Notes under the pieces: generated by a model
Told to the model about the DNA's origin: nothing
Database searches by the model: none
What the model saw: only the letters and a program-made list of their open reading frames with translations
Position numbers and translations under genes: made by a program
Assembly: GCF_900217235.1 (NCBI RefSeq)
Contig: NZ_LT907975.1
Coordinates: 1,027,001-1,091,000 of the forward strand
DNA: 64,000 nt
Reading direction: 5' to 3'
Source: Pseudodesulfovibrio profundus
Lineage (GTDB): Bacteria > Desulfobacterota > Desulfovibrionia > Desulfovibrionales > Desulfovibrionaceae
Shown: in pieces, positions 18,374-27,179 of the stretch
Layout of the letters: each line of letters begins with the position of its first letter
How positions within the stretch are numbered: position 1 is the stretch's first letter

Positions 18374-19957
18374 ATGTCCAAAGAACAGAAAATCTCACTT
18401 ACCACGCTCTCCACCTGCCCTCCTGAGAAAGGCGGCGTCTGTCTCGTCTGCTTCTTCGGTGCTCTGTTCATCATCCTGACCGCCTGTATCCCATTGTTCA
18501 TGTACCCCGAAGAAGGGGAACGAATAATCAACACAATGTTTGAGTTTGTAACCGTGGAAATGGGCTGGCTCTATATGCTGGCAGGAGCCGCGATATTTCT
18601 TCTGCTGATGTGGTTCGCGTTCGGCCCCTTTGGTAGCAAGCGCCTTGGAGACAAGGTTGAGTACTCCACTTTTTCCTGGATCGGCATGCTTTTTTGCGCA
18701 GGCGTGGGCGCTGGCATCATGTTCGGCGGCTCCATCGACTGGGCCTATTATGCGGCCTATCCCATGCATGGTGAGCCTGCCGGTACCATGAAAGCTCTGG
18801 AATGGGGCACCGCCTATGGCATGTTCCACTGGGGCCCCATCTGCTGGTCCATCTACGCAGTCATGGCCGTACCCATCGGCTACAGTTACTACGTCAAGCG
18901 TGTCCCCATTCTGAATATTTCCCAGGCTTGCACCGGACTATTGGGCAACCGGGTCAATGGCTGGCAAGGCAAGCTCATCGATATCATGTTCATGACCGGT
19001 TTAGTGGCGGGTTCCGCCACTGCCCTGGGGCTTGGTATCCCCATTGTTGCCGCAGCCATTTCATCCGTTACCGGCATGGAACACTCTTTCTGGATGGAGT
19101 TTGGCACACTCTTATTTGTAACTACCATCTTCTGTGTCTCCTCCAGCCTGGGACTGAAAAAGGGCCTGAGCAAGCTCTCGGACTTCAACGTACTGGCCGC
19201 CTTGGCACTGATGCTATTTGTGTTCATTTTCGGCCCTACCCTGTTCCTGACAGACATGGCTATTTCATCGCTCGGTCTGATGATTTCCGAGCTTGTCACC
19301 CTGGCCACATGGATGGACCCCATGGAAACGTCCGGATTCACCAAGGACTGGACGATATTCTACTATGCATGGTTTGTGGCCTATGCCCCGTTCATGTCCC
19401 TGTTCATCGCAAAAATTTCTCGTGGGCGCACCGTGCGCGAGGTGGTCCTCGGCCCCGTCATTATCGCATCCCTTGGCTGCGGCTGCTTCTATCTTGTTTT
19501 CGGCAACTTCGGCTTGCACCTCCAGTTAACAGGTCAACTTGATGTCATATCAATGGTCAAATCCGTAAAAGGCGCTACCGCCATCATGGCTATTGCCGAT
19601 TTCATGCCCATGGCCTCACTTTACAAAGTTATTTTCGGTGCGGTGACCGCCATATCCATGGCCACTACCTTTGATGCAGTCTCTTTCGCATTGGCAGCCA
19701 CCACCACCCTCAAATTGACACCCGATGAAGAACCTGCCCGCTGGAACCGTTTGTTCTGGGCAATATCACTCGGCATGCTGCCCACCGGCATCATGCTCAT
19801 CGATGGACCACTTTCGGTACTGCAAACCGCATCCATTGTGGTCGGCCTGCCAGTACTTGGTGTCATCGTCATCGGTGTCACCTCATTTCTCAAGGAATAC
19901 CGGCAAACTGGTTGGGTCGAATACGACTCCGCAGCCTGTACTCCTCGAGATCTGTAA
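18374..19957 (+). CDS. BCCT-family (betaine/carnitine/choline) transporter
   Basis: A 527-residue, ~12-segment membrane carrier. BCCT signatures are present: GVGAGIMFGGSIDWAYY, WGTAYGMFHWGPICWSIY (aromatic substrate region) and WFVAYAPF followed by LFIAKISRGRTVREVV. The ATG at 18374 has AGGAG at 6 nt; the ATG at 18368 would be too close to it. BCCT carriers import quaternary-ammonium or related zwitterions. Being embedded between two hydroxylase maturation genes, it probably imports the substrate of the Mo hydroxylase rather than an osmolyte, which is an inference. No long cytoplasmic C-terminal tail of the osmoregulated kind is present. Confidence 0.9.
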   Translation: MSKEQKISLTTLSTCPPEKGGVCLVCFFGALFIILTACIPLFMYPEEGERIINTMFEFVTVEMGWLYMLAGAAIFLLLMWFAFGPFGSKRLGDKVEYSTFSWIGMLFCAGVGAGIMFGGSIDWAYYAAYPMHGEPAGTMKALEWGTAYGMFHWGPICWSIYAVMAVPIGYSYYVKRVPILNISQACTGLLGNRVNGWQGKLIDIMFMTGLVAGSATALGLGIPIVAAAISSVTGMEHSFWMEFGTLLFVTTIFCVSSSLGLKKGLSKLSDFNVLAALALMLFVFIFGPTLFLTDMAISSLGLMISELVTLATWMDPMETSGFTKDWTIFYYAWFVAYAPFMSLFIAKISRGRTVREVVLGPVIIASLGCGCFYLVFGNFGLHLQLTGQLDVISMVKSVKGATAIMAIADFMPMASLYKVIFGAVTAISMATTFDAVSFALAATTTLKLTPDEEPARWNRLFWAISLGMLPTGIMLIDGPLSVLQTASIVVGLPVLGVIVIGVTSFLKEYRQTGWVEYDSAACTPRDL

Positions 19958-19992
19958 CCAAGCCACCTCATAGGAAACACAGAGAGGTTATT

Positions 19993-21018
19993 ATGAAAAC
20001 CATGCATGTTGAAAATGCCATCGGTACTGTCTTGTGCCAGGATATAACCCGCATCGTCCCCGGTCAGGCAAAGGGACCGGCCTTCCGCAGAGGCCACGTT
20101 GTCACACCGGAAGACATCCCCATGTTGCTGGATATCGGCAAGGAGCATCTCTACGTTTACGATCCGGAAGACGGGTACGTCCATGAAGATGACGCCGCCT
20201 ACCGTATCGCCACGGCAGCAGCCGGACCAGGCATTGAACTCTCCACGCCGGTGGAAGGGAAAATCACCCTTCGAGCCACCCATGACGGCCTTCTGGATAT
20301 CGACACCGACACGTTGTTCAAACTCAACTCGGTCAAAGACGTCATTTTCGGTACGATTCATACAAACCAACTGGTTGAGAAAGGCCGCCCCATGGCCGGA
20401 ACCCGTGTCATCCCGCTCGTGGTCCCCGAAGAAATTGTAGCCGAAGCAGAGGCTGTGCTGCGCAATTCTCCTCCCCTCATTCAGATTCGCCCACTCAAGC
20501 CATGCAAGGTAGGAATAGTCACAACTGGCAGTGAAGTGTACAGCGGCAGGATCAAAGACAAGTTCGGCCCTGTGGTCCGCAAAAAGTTCAGCGCATACGG
20601 TTCCTCCACCGTAGGCCAACGCCTGGTGTCGGATGATCCGAACATGACGGTTAAGGCTATTCAGGACTTCATCGCCGAGGGCGCAGATTTCATCGTGGTG
20701 ACCGGCGGCATGTCCGTGGACCCCGACGACCAGACGCCCGCCTCCATCCGCATGGCTGGGGCAGATGTAATTACCTACGGAGCACCGACTTTTCCCGGCG
20801 CCATGTTCATGCTCGCCAAGATCGGCGACATCCCCGTTGTCGGCCTGCCGGGATGTGTCATGTACTATCGCGCCAGCATTTTCGATCTGATCATTCCGCG
20901 CATTCTGGCGGGCAAGGAAGTGACCCGCGAGGATATCATCAACCTCGGTCACGGCGGATTCTGTGAGGGGTGTGACGAATGCCGCTATCCGGTGTGTAGC
21001 TTCGGAAAGGGAGCATAA
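19993..21018 (+). CDS. MoeA-like molybdopterin-binding protein
   Basis: A 341-residue protein with a MoCF/MoeA-type molybdopterin-binding domain (VGIVTTGSEVYSGRIKDKFGPVV at ~residues 170-195; FIVVTGGMSVDPDDQTPASI ~ 233-252). It lacks the full N-terminal MoeA architecture and belongs to the cofactor-handling proteins found in selenium-dependent hydroxylase clusters. The C terminus carries a compact cysteine motif (CEGCDECRYPVC), which could bind metal or a labile selenium species (speculative). The start is set at ATG 19993 after GAGAGG. The next gene starts one base after its stop. Confidence 0.82.
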   Translation: MKTMHVENAIGTVLCQDITRIVPGQAKGPAFRRGHVVTPEDIPMLLDIGKEHLYVYDPEDGYVHEDDAAYRIATAAAGPGIELSTPVEGKITLRATHDGLLDIDTDTLFKLNSVKDVIFGTIHTNQLVEKGRPMAGTRVIPLVVPEEIVAEAEAVLRNSPPLIQIRPLKPCKVGIVTTGSEVYSGRIKDKFGPVVRKKFSAYGSSTVGQRLVSDDPNMTVKAIQDFIAEGADFIVVTGGMSVDPDDQTPASIRMAGADVITYGAPTFPGAMFMLAKIGDIPVVGLPGCVMYYRASIFDLIIPRILAGKEVTREDIINLGHGGFCEGCDECRYPVCSFGKGA

Positions 21019-21019
21019 C

Positions 21020-22012
21020 ATGCGTACCGTGTTTGAAGAGATTCTTACTGCTCTTGAGCGAGGGCAAGCAGTCACCCGCATTGCTGTTGTTAAAAGTTCC
21101 GGCTCCACACCACGTGCTGCCGGGGCGTCCATGGCTGTCTTTGAAGACGGTTCCATCACCGGCACCATCGGCGGCGGCTCTGTGGAGCACGCCAGTTACA
21201 TGGCAGCGAAGAAGCTGGCTCCCGGGCAAACGACAATCCGCGAGTTCGACCTCACTCCCAATGATGCTGCATCCATCGGCATGGTCTGCGGCGGTTCCAT
21301 GACTGTTCTGCTCGACTCACTGCTTCCCACCGAAGAAAACGTACAGTTCGTTCAAAAGATCGTTGACCAGTTTTCATCGCCAGAAACACGATTGCTGGTC
21401 ACAACCCTCGCCACAAACGGGACAGTCACCCAACGAGAGGTGCTCCCCGTCAATGACGACACAAATAATGCCATAACAGAGCCTTTTGTTCGTTGTAACG
21501 AGCAAAAGACTACGTATTTCGAGCCACTGCTCGCCCCGGAAACAGTTCACTTCATTGGTGGAGGCCATGTGACCCAGGCTACGGCCAAACTGGCAGCGTT
21601 CACCGGCTTTCGGGTCATTGTCGTGGATGACCGCGAAGAGTTTGCCAACTCCGAACGCTTCCCGGATGCAACGGAAATTCGGGTTGCAGCGAGTCTCAAA
21701 GATTGCCTTCCAACACAACTTGGACCCAAGGATTACGTGGTGATCATGACACGCGGCCATCTCCACGATAGGGATGTTCTGGCCCAGGCATTAAACACCA
21801 ATGCCGGTTACGTGGGGATGATCGGTAGCAAAAAGAAGAGAAGCGCAACCTATGAATCGCTGCTCAAAGACGGGTTCACACAGGCAGCACTCAATCAGGT
21901 GCACTGCCCCATCGGCCTGTCCATTGGTGCAGATACACCGGAAGAAATAGCTATCAGCATTATGGCGGAACTCATTATGATGAGAAAGAAAGACCGGCAC
22001 AACCTCCAGTAG
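21020..22012 (+). CDS. xdhC: XdhC-family Mo-cofactor sulfuration/insertion chaperone
   Basis: A 330-residue XdhC/CoxI protein: N-terminal SSGSTPRAAGASM and GTIGGGSVEHA (residues ~20-60), CGGSMTVLLD, and a C-terminal Rossmann domain (VHFIGGGHVTQATAKLAAFTGF, then GMIGSKKKR and CPIGLSIGADTPEEIAISIMAEL). XdhC binds the Mo cofactor and delivers it, with its terminal chalcogen ligand, to the hydroxylase. It is the last gene of the operon. Confidence 0.9.
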   Translation: MRTVFEEILTALERGQAVTRIAVVKSSGSTPRAAGASMAVFEDGSITGTIGGGSVEHASYMAAKKLAPGQTTIREFDLTPNDAASIGMVCGGSMTVLLDSLLPTEENVQFVQKIVDQFSSPETRLLVTTLATNGTVTQREVLPVNDDTNNAITEPFVRCNEQKTTYFEPLLAPETVHFIGGGHVTQATAKLAAFTGFRVIVVDDREEFANSERFPDATEIRVAASLKDCLPTQLGPKDYVVIMTRGHLHDRDVLAQALNTNAGYVGMIGSKKKRSATYESLLKDGFTQAALNQVHCPIGLSIGADTPEEIAISIMAELIMMRKKDRHNLQ

Positions 22013-22086
22013 ATAAAAGATATCTGATACTCCCCAAAATCATGTCATACTTCAAGGCAGGCAGCTCAATATCACTCACCAAGGAC

Positions 22087-22115
22087 AAAAAAAGAGGGTG
22101 GTAAAAACCACCCTC
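22087..22115 (-). terminator. Intrinsic terminator oriented for minus-strand transcription
   Basis: GAGGGTGGT / ACCACCCTC form a perfect 9-bp stem (22094-22102, 22107-22115) with an AAAA loop. The A-run at 22087-22093 gives a T-run only on the minus strand, so it does not serve the plus-strand xdhC gene. Its stem is identical to the ssb terminator at 43913-43933. Confidence 0.75.
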
Positions 22116-22206
22116 AAAAACTTTCGTAGCGATTGCCGCTAGCTGACTGATATATTTCCATATCACCACAGCTGGACACTCTATTTCAGAACCTAGAACG
22201 GTTCTG
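22087..22206 (-). repeat. Diverged copy of the ssb 3'-UTR/terminator block (left)
   Basis: This block and 43904-44026 share, in the same orientation and order: A-run, identical 9-bp terminator stem, TTGCC, CTGGACAC about 56 bp beyond the stem, and a TCAGAAC element that in the right copy is the ssb stop region. Identity between patches is only moderate. The left block also contains the dyad CAGAACC-N6-GGTTCTG at 22187-22206. The pair brackets the recombinase-bearing island and may be its attachment duplication (inference). Confidence 0.55.
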
Positions 22207-22991
22207 TGGCGTGTTAATATGTCTGTTACATCTTAACCTCCTATAATCAAGTGCTAACTGTTCAATGACAGACTCTCAAACGTCCAGTTAGAATCTGTCC
22301 ACTTATACACAAAATAAGCAGGCTAATCATATGAATCAGACCTTGGCTTAACCTCCATAGACAAAATCGGATCGGATATTTTCCCCTTCCTAACTTGGAA
22401 GAGTTGTCCAAATACGGACATAAGAAAACCCTCAGAAGAACAGTCTTCAGAGGGCACACGTCATGACCTGATCAAATTTCAATCATACGAGTCAGGTGGC
22501 TCATCGTGTATGAACGTGTCTTCTTTGCATGCTATACAGAGGCTGGCGAGACAAGACCTTACACTACTTGCATACTTAGCGGGCAATAGCCGCGGACCTT
22601 GAAGGCTATGCTATAGACTAAAACAGCCGAAGCTGAGTTAATTTAATTTTTCATTATATCAACTTCAAAATAATGTCACCCCGTAAAGTACCTATCTTAG
22701 GACCAGCCACAAATAGATACTTTTGATCAGTTGGGAATAGTCACTTTTAAGTCCAATATTATGTCAGTCCTAGGCGCTTTTCGAAGCTGATATACAGGAC
22801 AGTTTATCAATATGGCTGGTAAATTCCAGTGGCGTCAAACTACCGAGGGAAATGTTAGGATGATCTCATTGACAATTACAAGTGAATGAATATTGTTTGT
22901 ACCGAAGGCGCGGCGGCTCCTTTCCAAAGCCGTACCGAAATGCACGAGTAGAGGCCGAAAGTGCGCTCATTTCGGTAAGGAGGTGATAGGC
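22207..22991. other. Noncoding AT-rich left edge of the island
   Basis: About 785 bp without a credible gene. The frames present are short, lack ribosome-binding sites and resemble no family. The base composition is AT-richer than the hydroxylase operon to the left. On the minus strand an AGGAGG is followed by ATG and an immediate stop, so it encodes nothing. Probably decayed or regulatory DNA between the island end and its first cargo gene. Confidence 0.5.
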
Positions 22992-23105
22992 ATGGCCAAG
23001 ACCAAATCTGGAAAGAAGAAGGTCCACGTTCCCAAGCATACCCGCAAGGGTAAGGACGGGAAGAAGCAGGTGGTGCGCGAGCACTACCGGTCTACCCCTG
23101 AATAG
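22992..23105 (+). CDS. Very small, highly basic protein (37 aa)
   Basis: A 37-residue frame begins MAKTKSGKKKVHVPKHTRKG and is rich in Lys/Arg. The start at 22992 is supported by a near-perfect ribosome-binding site, AAGGAGGTGAT at 22978-22988. The spaced basic repeats suggest nucleic-acid binding, but no function is known. It is the only plus-strand gene in the left half of the island and converges with the channel gene, whose stop is 29 bp away. Confidence 0.65.
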   Translation: MAKTKSGKKKVHVPKHTRKGKDGKKQVVREHYRSTPE

Positions 23106-23133
23106 GGCGTGAACCGCCGCTGCGTCTTCGCTC

Positions 23134-23844
23134 CTACTTTTTGATATCTGTGGCGATTTCTTTCTTCACCTGCCCAGCGTAAGCGAGATACACGCCAAGG
23201 CATACGACAAGTAAAACAATCCCAGACAAAACCTCGTAGACAGATAAAAATTTTGCAAAAGTACTTTTCGGAGCCAAGTCCCCATAGCCTAATGTCGTGA
23301 TAGTAACCACGCTGTAGTAGACTCCATCGACGACGCTAAGGGGCCTCTCGATATGACTGCTATGCCACGATTCTTTTGGGAGTAGCGTATAGAGAATCGC
23401 AAAGTTCATAATCAGTTCAAGAAAACTGAGAAGAGCTTGGTCAAGCCTCTGCTTCATACCAATCTCGTCTCTGTTGGCTTTGCTGTAATTACCTTCACGG
23501 TCAGGCAGTTTTTCAAATGCATCTCTAATGAATGCCGAGACGATTTCGTTGCATCGGCAAAGAGGAAGAAAAAGCATCAAAGCTGGCATAGGAAGACCAT
23601 TGATAAGGTGTTGCCAGCACCAATAAAGCAGAGCTTCATCATCAAAAGGAAGGCGAGTAGGAGCAAAGACCTGCTTAGATAGGAGCACAAAAGCCAGTAA
23701 CCAAAACCCCAGAGACCAGGCCTTAAGAAATTTTTCTTTGTTAAAATAGTACTTTCCCAACTTAGCCAAAAGAAGAGTTGGTGAAGCGACTACCCTGGAA
23801 AGTTCGATCCAACCAGGTATGATTCTTTTAAGATGATCCCTCAT
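23134..23844 (-). CDS. Two-pore-helix K+ channel-like protein
   Basis: A 236-residue membrane protein. The C-terminal half has the pore loop with selectivity filter TITTLGYGD (~residues 180-188), flanked by hydrophobic segments (LLSFLELIMNFAILYTLL and LSGIVLLVVCLGVYLAYA). A further hydrophobic stretch (LGFWLLAFVLLSKQVFA) is near residue 50. These are features of Ion_trans_2 channels. It is the last gene of the minus-strand restriction operon, 17 bp after the preceding stop, so it may act as a membrane effector of a defence response (inference). A housekeeping potassium role is the alternative. Confidence 0.82.
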   Translation of the reverse strand: MRDHLKRIIPGWIELSRVVASPTLLLAKLGKYYFNKEKFLKAWSLGFWLLAFVLLSKQVFAPTRLPFDDEALLYWCWQHLINGLPMPALMLFLPLCRCNEIVSAFIRDAFEKLPDREGNYSKANRDEIGMKQRLDQALLSFLELIMNFAILYTLLPKESWHSSHIERPLSVVDGVYYSVVTITTLGYGDLAPKSTFAKFLSVYEVLSGIVLLVVCLGVYLAYAGQVKKEIATDIKK

Positions 23845-23861
23845 AAAGCCTCACCCTGCCG

Positions 23862-24551
23862 TTAATATATCCTGCCAACATCAACAGACATATCCAGATA
23901 TGCCAGCATCATGCGGCCGAATGGCGTTATTTTAAAATTCTGTGCGGCTAGTTCATTTCCACCAATTCGACTCTTATCGTTTTTATTGCGCGCAATCAGC
24001 CCCAAGGTTGACAGATTGAGATAGTAAGAATCGTAAACCGCAGCATCTTCAAAATCTTCCGATGAAGACCCAAGGCTCGTTTGGGGCCTTGATAGAGTCT
24101 CACGGTTCTCTTCCCAGAATCGACGACTCTCCCCAGGACCTAATGCTCTAGCATACAGCAACAACACTTCTACATCGTTGATCTTATCAAACGTTTCGAT
24201 CAGACGTTTTTTGATCTCATGCTTTCTTTCTGTGTCTGAAAAACCATTCTTGAGAAGAGATGCTATGTACTGCCGTCGGTCTTCTGTTATCGCCCGTCCG
24301 GCCTGGATCATCGCCTCTTCGATCAGGTCGAGGCCTTCGGGGGAAGCCATGGCGCTGCGCAGGGTTTGCTCTGCCTGCTCGCCTAGCTGTGATTCGAGCC
24401 GCCTCAGAGTGTCTTCCACGCGATGAATGCGCTGGTTCGGAATGGTCGCGCCGATGATTTCTGCGGCAAGCGGACCGACCACTGGGATAGCCCCGAGAAT
24501 GCCTTTGACAGCAACAGCAAGGTCATCATTATTCCTGAGTGCGTCAGCCAT
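23862..24551 (-). CDS. Unknown protein with glycine-rich hydrophobic N terminus
   Basis: A 229-residue protein with an excellent ribosome-binding site (AGGAGGAATTAA before ATG 24551). Residues ~15-40 form a glycine/alanine-rich hydrophobic stretch (VKGILGAIPVVGPLAAEIIGATIP) like those of membrane-inserting proteins, followed by a helical, charged region (RVEDTLRRLESQLGEQAEQTLRS) and a C-terminal domain of unknown fold. No family was recognised. The position between a HEPN protein and an ion channel in one operon suggests an effector or linker role in defence. Confidence 0.7.
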   Translation of the reverse strand: MADALRNNDDLAVAVKGILGAIPVVGPLAAEIIGATIPNQRIHRVEDTLRRLESQLGEQAEQTLRSAMASPEGLDLIEEAMIQAGRAITEDRRQYIASLLKNGFSDTERKHEIKKRLIETFDKINDVEVLLLYARALGPGESRRFWEENRETLSRPQTSLGSSSEDFEDAAVYDSYYLNLSTLGLIARNKNDKSRIGGNELAAQNFKITPFGRMMLAYLDMSVDVGRIY

Positions 24552-24616
24552 TTAATTCCTCCTGCGTTCTTTCCCTTAATGGATGACCTAACTTCGTTCT
24601 CGTAGAGTTGCCCAAG

Positions 24617-25699
24617 CTATTGATGCGAAAACATATTGTAGAAAGTCCAAGGTGGGGAGAATGCATCATTCCTTGATGCAAATTGAAGCAAGGCATATCG
24701 CACTATTCGCTCGAGCCCGACAAGGGTTGGAGCTTTCTTTATAATTTTGGCCAGCTCTTTATCCTGAAGGACTGGTGATCCGAATTGTACTTCATTGTTG
24801 CCTCCGCCATGATTGAGGGCCACCCAGTTTCCAAATGCGCTGCCTGTATGAACGTAACGGCTTCTTAGGTCATAGGCAGACTTAATGGCCTTCTCAAAAG
24901 AATCTTCTTTCAATCGTGCATATTGATGTGCAGCTTCGGACTTTTCAAAAAAAGAAGCATCCACTAAATCCAGCAGTGTTTTTATATACTTCTTTTTTAT
25001 TGATCTAAGTTGGGCTTTAAGTTGCTTTAATATGCCGTTTCCGCCACCACAATTCTGTTCGATACATGTGAATAGCCCTAATATTTGGGGATCTAACAGC
25101 GCTTCAGCCTCATAATCAAAGTGGTTAGATAGCCTTTCACATGCTGTTATTAGATTAAGATAAGCCACTTCAGGATTTCTTTCGCTATTGATCAAAGCCA
25201 GTGAGTAGAACCGAGAGCATGCAATGAATGTGGTGCCAAACTTGTCTTCAGTTTGCCCATGTATGAGATCTTTAATACGGGACAGTTCTGTCAGATTTAA
25301 GGGGATTTCAAAGTCAGGACGAATGTCATCAGAGTTGTGCGGAAGACTCTTTTGGTAAATGCGGTCATGAGTATCTATGTTCGGAAGCCAATGGAAGCCG
25401 CTTCCCTCCAGCAAGCCATGGTTGTCGAACCGCTTGCCAAACAGGACGGACAAATAAGAGCAAATTATATCACCAATATAGCTATAGTCAGGAATGACTA
25501 TGCCTGGAGCTTTCTCGATTGGTTCGGTAGAGAACGTGAAGACAAAAAAATGACGAGGATTTTGATTATCTCTTCTTGGAAATGAATGCGTCAATAAGCA
25601 GTCCTCGTCTCTAAATTCACCAACAAATCTAGCTGGTGACGAAATCAGGACCTTGTGAACAGTCTCATCCGGTTTTAGCTCTACTAATTCCCCTGCCAA
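24617..25699 (-). CDS. HEPN-type protein linked to the type I RM operon
   Basis: A 360-residue protein starting at a TTG three bases after the hsdS stop, with AAGGA upstream. The C-terminal third contains AYDLRSRYVHTG (~residues 290-301), matching the R-x4-H signature of HEPN ribonucleases, and a helical region with AYLNLITACERLSNHFDYE ahead of it. HEPN proteins in defence operons often cleave RNA to stop growth of infected cells. Tight coupling to hsdS suggests it backs up the restriction system, as anticodon nucleases do for some type I systems; that is inference. The N-terminal half is unrecognised. Confidence 0.65.
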   Translation of the reverse strand: MAGELVELKPDETVHKVLISSPARFVGEFRDEDCLLTHSFPRRDNQNPRHFFVFTFSTEPIEKAPGIVIPDYSYIGDIICSYLSVLFGKRFDNHGLLEGSGFHWLPNIDTHDRIYQKSLPHNSDDIRPDFEIPLNLTELSRIKDLIHGQTEDKFGTTFIACSRFYSLALINSERNPEVAYLNLITACERLSNHFDYEAEALLDPQILGLFTCIEQNCGGGNGILKQLKAQLRSIKKKYIKTLLDLVDASFFEKSEAAHQYARLKEDSFEKAIKSAYDLRSRYVHTGSAFGNWVALNHGGGNNEVQFGSPVLQDKELAKIIKKAPTLVGLERIVRYALLQFASRNDAFSPPWTFYNMFSHQ

Positions 25700-25703
25700 C
25701 TTC

Positions 25704-27179
25704 CTATCCTTTCTTTCGTCTTCTTTTCTTCTTACCCTTGGCCGCTTCCCGCTCAGTCTTGATCCGCTCCAGCAGCACCGATGCGGGTTCGTCGTTTGGA
25801 TCTTGGGGGACGAGTTCGCCTCGGAAGGCTTTGGCGAGGATGGATTGGTCGAGAGAATCGAGCGAGCTACTCCCTTCTAGAATTTTATTCTCAATTGAAT
25901 CCAAAAGCTTGAATTGCTGTCGAAGCAAGCGCACGATCTCGGCCTGCTCCTCTACCGGAGCTAAAGGAATCGGGAAGTATCTGAACATCGGAATATTGAT
26001 GCGTAATCTTGTTGCACCAAAAGCGAGCTCCTTAATCAGTCCCTTGCTTGTAGGGGAATTGAAAAAGTGCATCAAATATTCGGTGAAGCAGCAGCCCTCA
26101 TCAACATCCATCTTAATAACATCCGGCGTGACCATGGAAACACCACAATCGTTAGGATAAATACAGCTTTCACCTGGAGGGTCTCCAAGCTTCGTTACAA
26201 GCAACTCGCCGCCATTAATGCTGTATGGCTGGTGAAACTCCTCCCAAACATCTGGGTCCATAAAGTTAGGCTTGTTTTGATTGAAGCCCTCCATCTTAAC
26301 ATGCCGAAGAAAAATGATCGGCACTCCTTCATCACGAAAATCTTTTGCCTTGAATATTGTACCGAATGGGCCTGCACAAATGGCATTTAATTTGTCTTGA
26401 GCAAGACGAAAATTATGAATCCATGCCCACCCGTTAGGTAACTGAGGAAGCTCCAGCACTGACTCCCATTTATTCTTACCTCTTATTTTAAACTTGCCAG
26501 TTCGCTTTTCCTCTTGGACAGAAACAACCTTATCTGCAGGCGTGACATCGGGATTCTGTTTGCGCCACTCTGCAGTCAAGTCGCCACGGAAAGCGGCGGC
26601 GAGGACGGACTGCCGGAACTTATCCAGCAACGGCTTGGTGGCCTCCAGAGCTTCACGAGCAATGCGGCTCTTGGTTTGCAAAACGTCAATCTTGTCAGCG
26701 ATGCGGCGTTGTTCACCAAGAGGAGGAAGAGGGATAGAGTTCGAACGGACTTCTTTTGATTTTACAGCAGGATACAACGCTCCCTGCACCAACAAAGACA
26801 TTTCTTCAACGAATCGCCTTGACCTTACATGTGAGAAAAGCCAGCGTGGATCGATTTCTATGGGCCTAAGTACATCAAAACCAGTGGACGCAATAGCCCC
26901 ATCATACTTATTCGCAACAAGCGCTACGGCATTCAAATTTGGTCGAGTCATCGATACAAGAACATCATTTCTTTGAATATGCTGCCTTGCTCTACTGGGA
27001 GCTTTTTTCACCTCAATCAGCTTGGGCGCAGTGATTTTTTTTGTTTGGTTATCAACGCTTGAAATATCTATATAACAAAAGTCATCGTCCCCATTGGGAG
27101 CACCTTTTTCAACTTTTGGAGCAACTAACTCACCGACATAAGTCGTAAGCCATCCGACTGGAATATTTTCGCTCGACAT
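25704..27179 (-). CDS. hsdS: Type I restriction-modification specificity subunit
   Basis: A 491-residue HsdS with two target-recognition domains separated by conserved helices: PLPPLGEQRRIADKIDVLQTKSRIAREALEATKPLLDKFRQSVLAAAFRGDL (about residues 150-205, central helix) and PLAPVEEQAEIVRLLRQQFKLLDSIENKI...SILAKAFRGELVP at the C terminus. The two half-site domains define a bipartite DNA target. Its ATG overlaps the hsdM stop (TAATG). Both domains look complete, so specificity should be functional; the recognition sequence cannot be deduced. Confidence 0.93.
   Translation of the reverse strand: MSSENIPVGWLTTYVGELVAPKVEKGAPNGDDDFCYIDISSVDNQTKKITAPKLIEVKKAPSRARQHIQRNDVLVSMTRPNLNAVALVANKYDGAIASTGFDVLRPIEIDPRWLFSHVRSRRFVEEMSLLVQGALYPAVKSKEVRSNSIPLPPLGEQRRIADKIDVLQTKSRIAREALEATKPLLDKFRQSVLAAAFRGDLTAEWRKQNPDVTPADKVVSVQEEKRTGKFKIRGKNKWESVLELPQLPNGWAWIHNFRLAQDKLNAICAGPFGTIFKAKDFRDEGVPIIFLRHVKMEGFNQNKPNFMDPDVWEEFHQPYSINGGELLVTKLGDPPGESCIYPNDCGVSMVTPDVIKMDVDEGCCFTEYLMHFFNSPTSKGLIKELAFGATRLRINIPMFRYFPIPLAPVEEQAEIVRLLRQQFKLLDSIENKILEGSSSLDSLDQSILAKAFRGELVPQDPNDEPASVLLERIKTEREAAKGKKKRRRKKG

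Noticed and set aside
19621-21168. 515-codon minus-strand frame over BCCT end and MoeA-like gene
   Set aside because: Antisense to two well-supported genes, and low-complexity composition.
22262-22459. 65-codon minus-strand frame in the island's left edge
   Set aside because: No ribosome-binding site, no similarity, AT-rich noncoding context.
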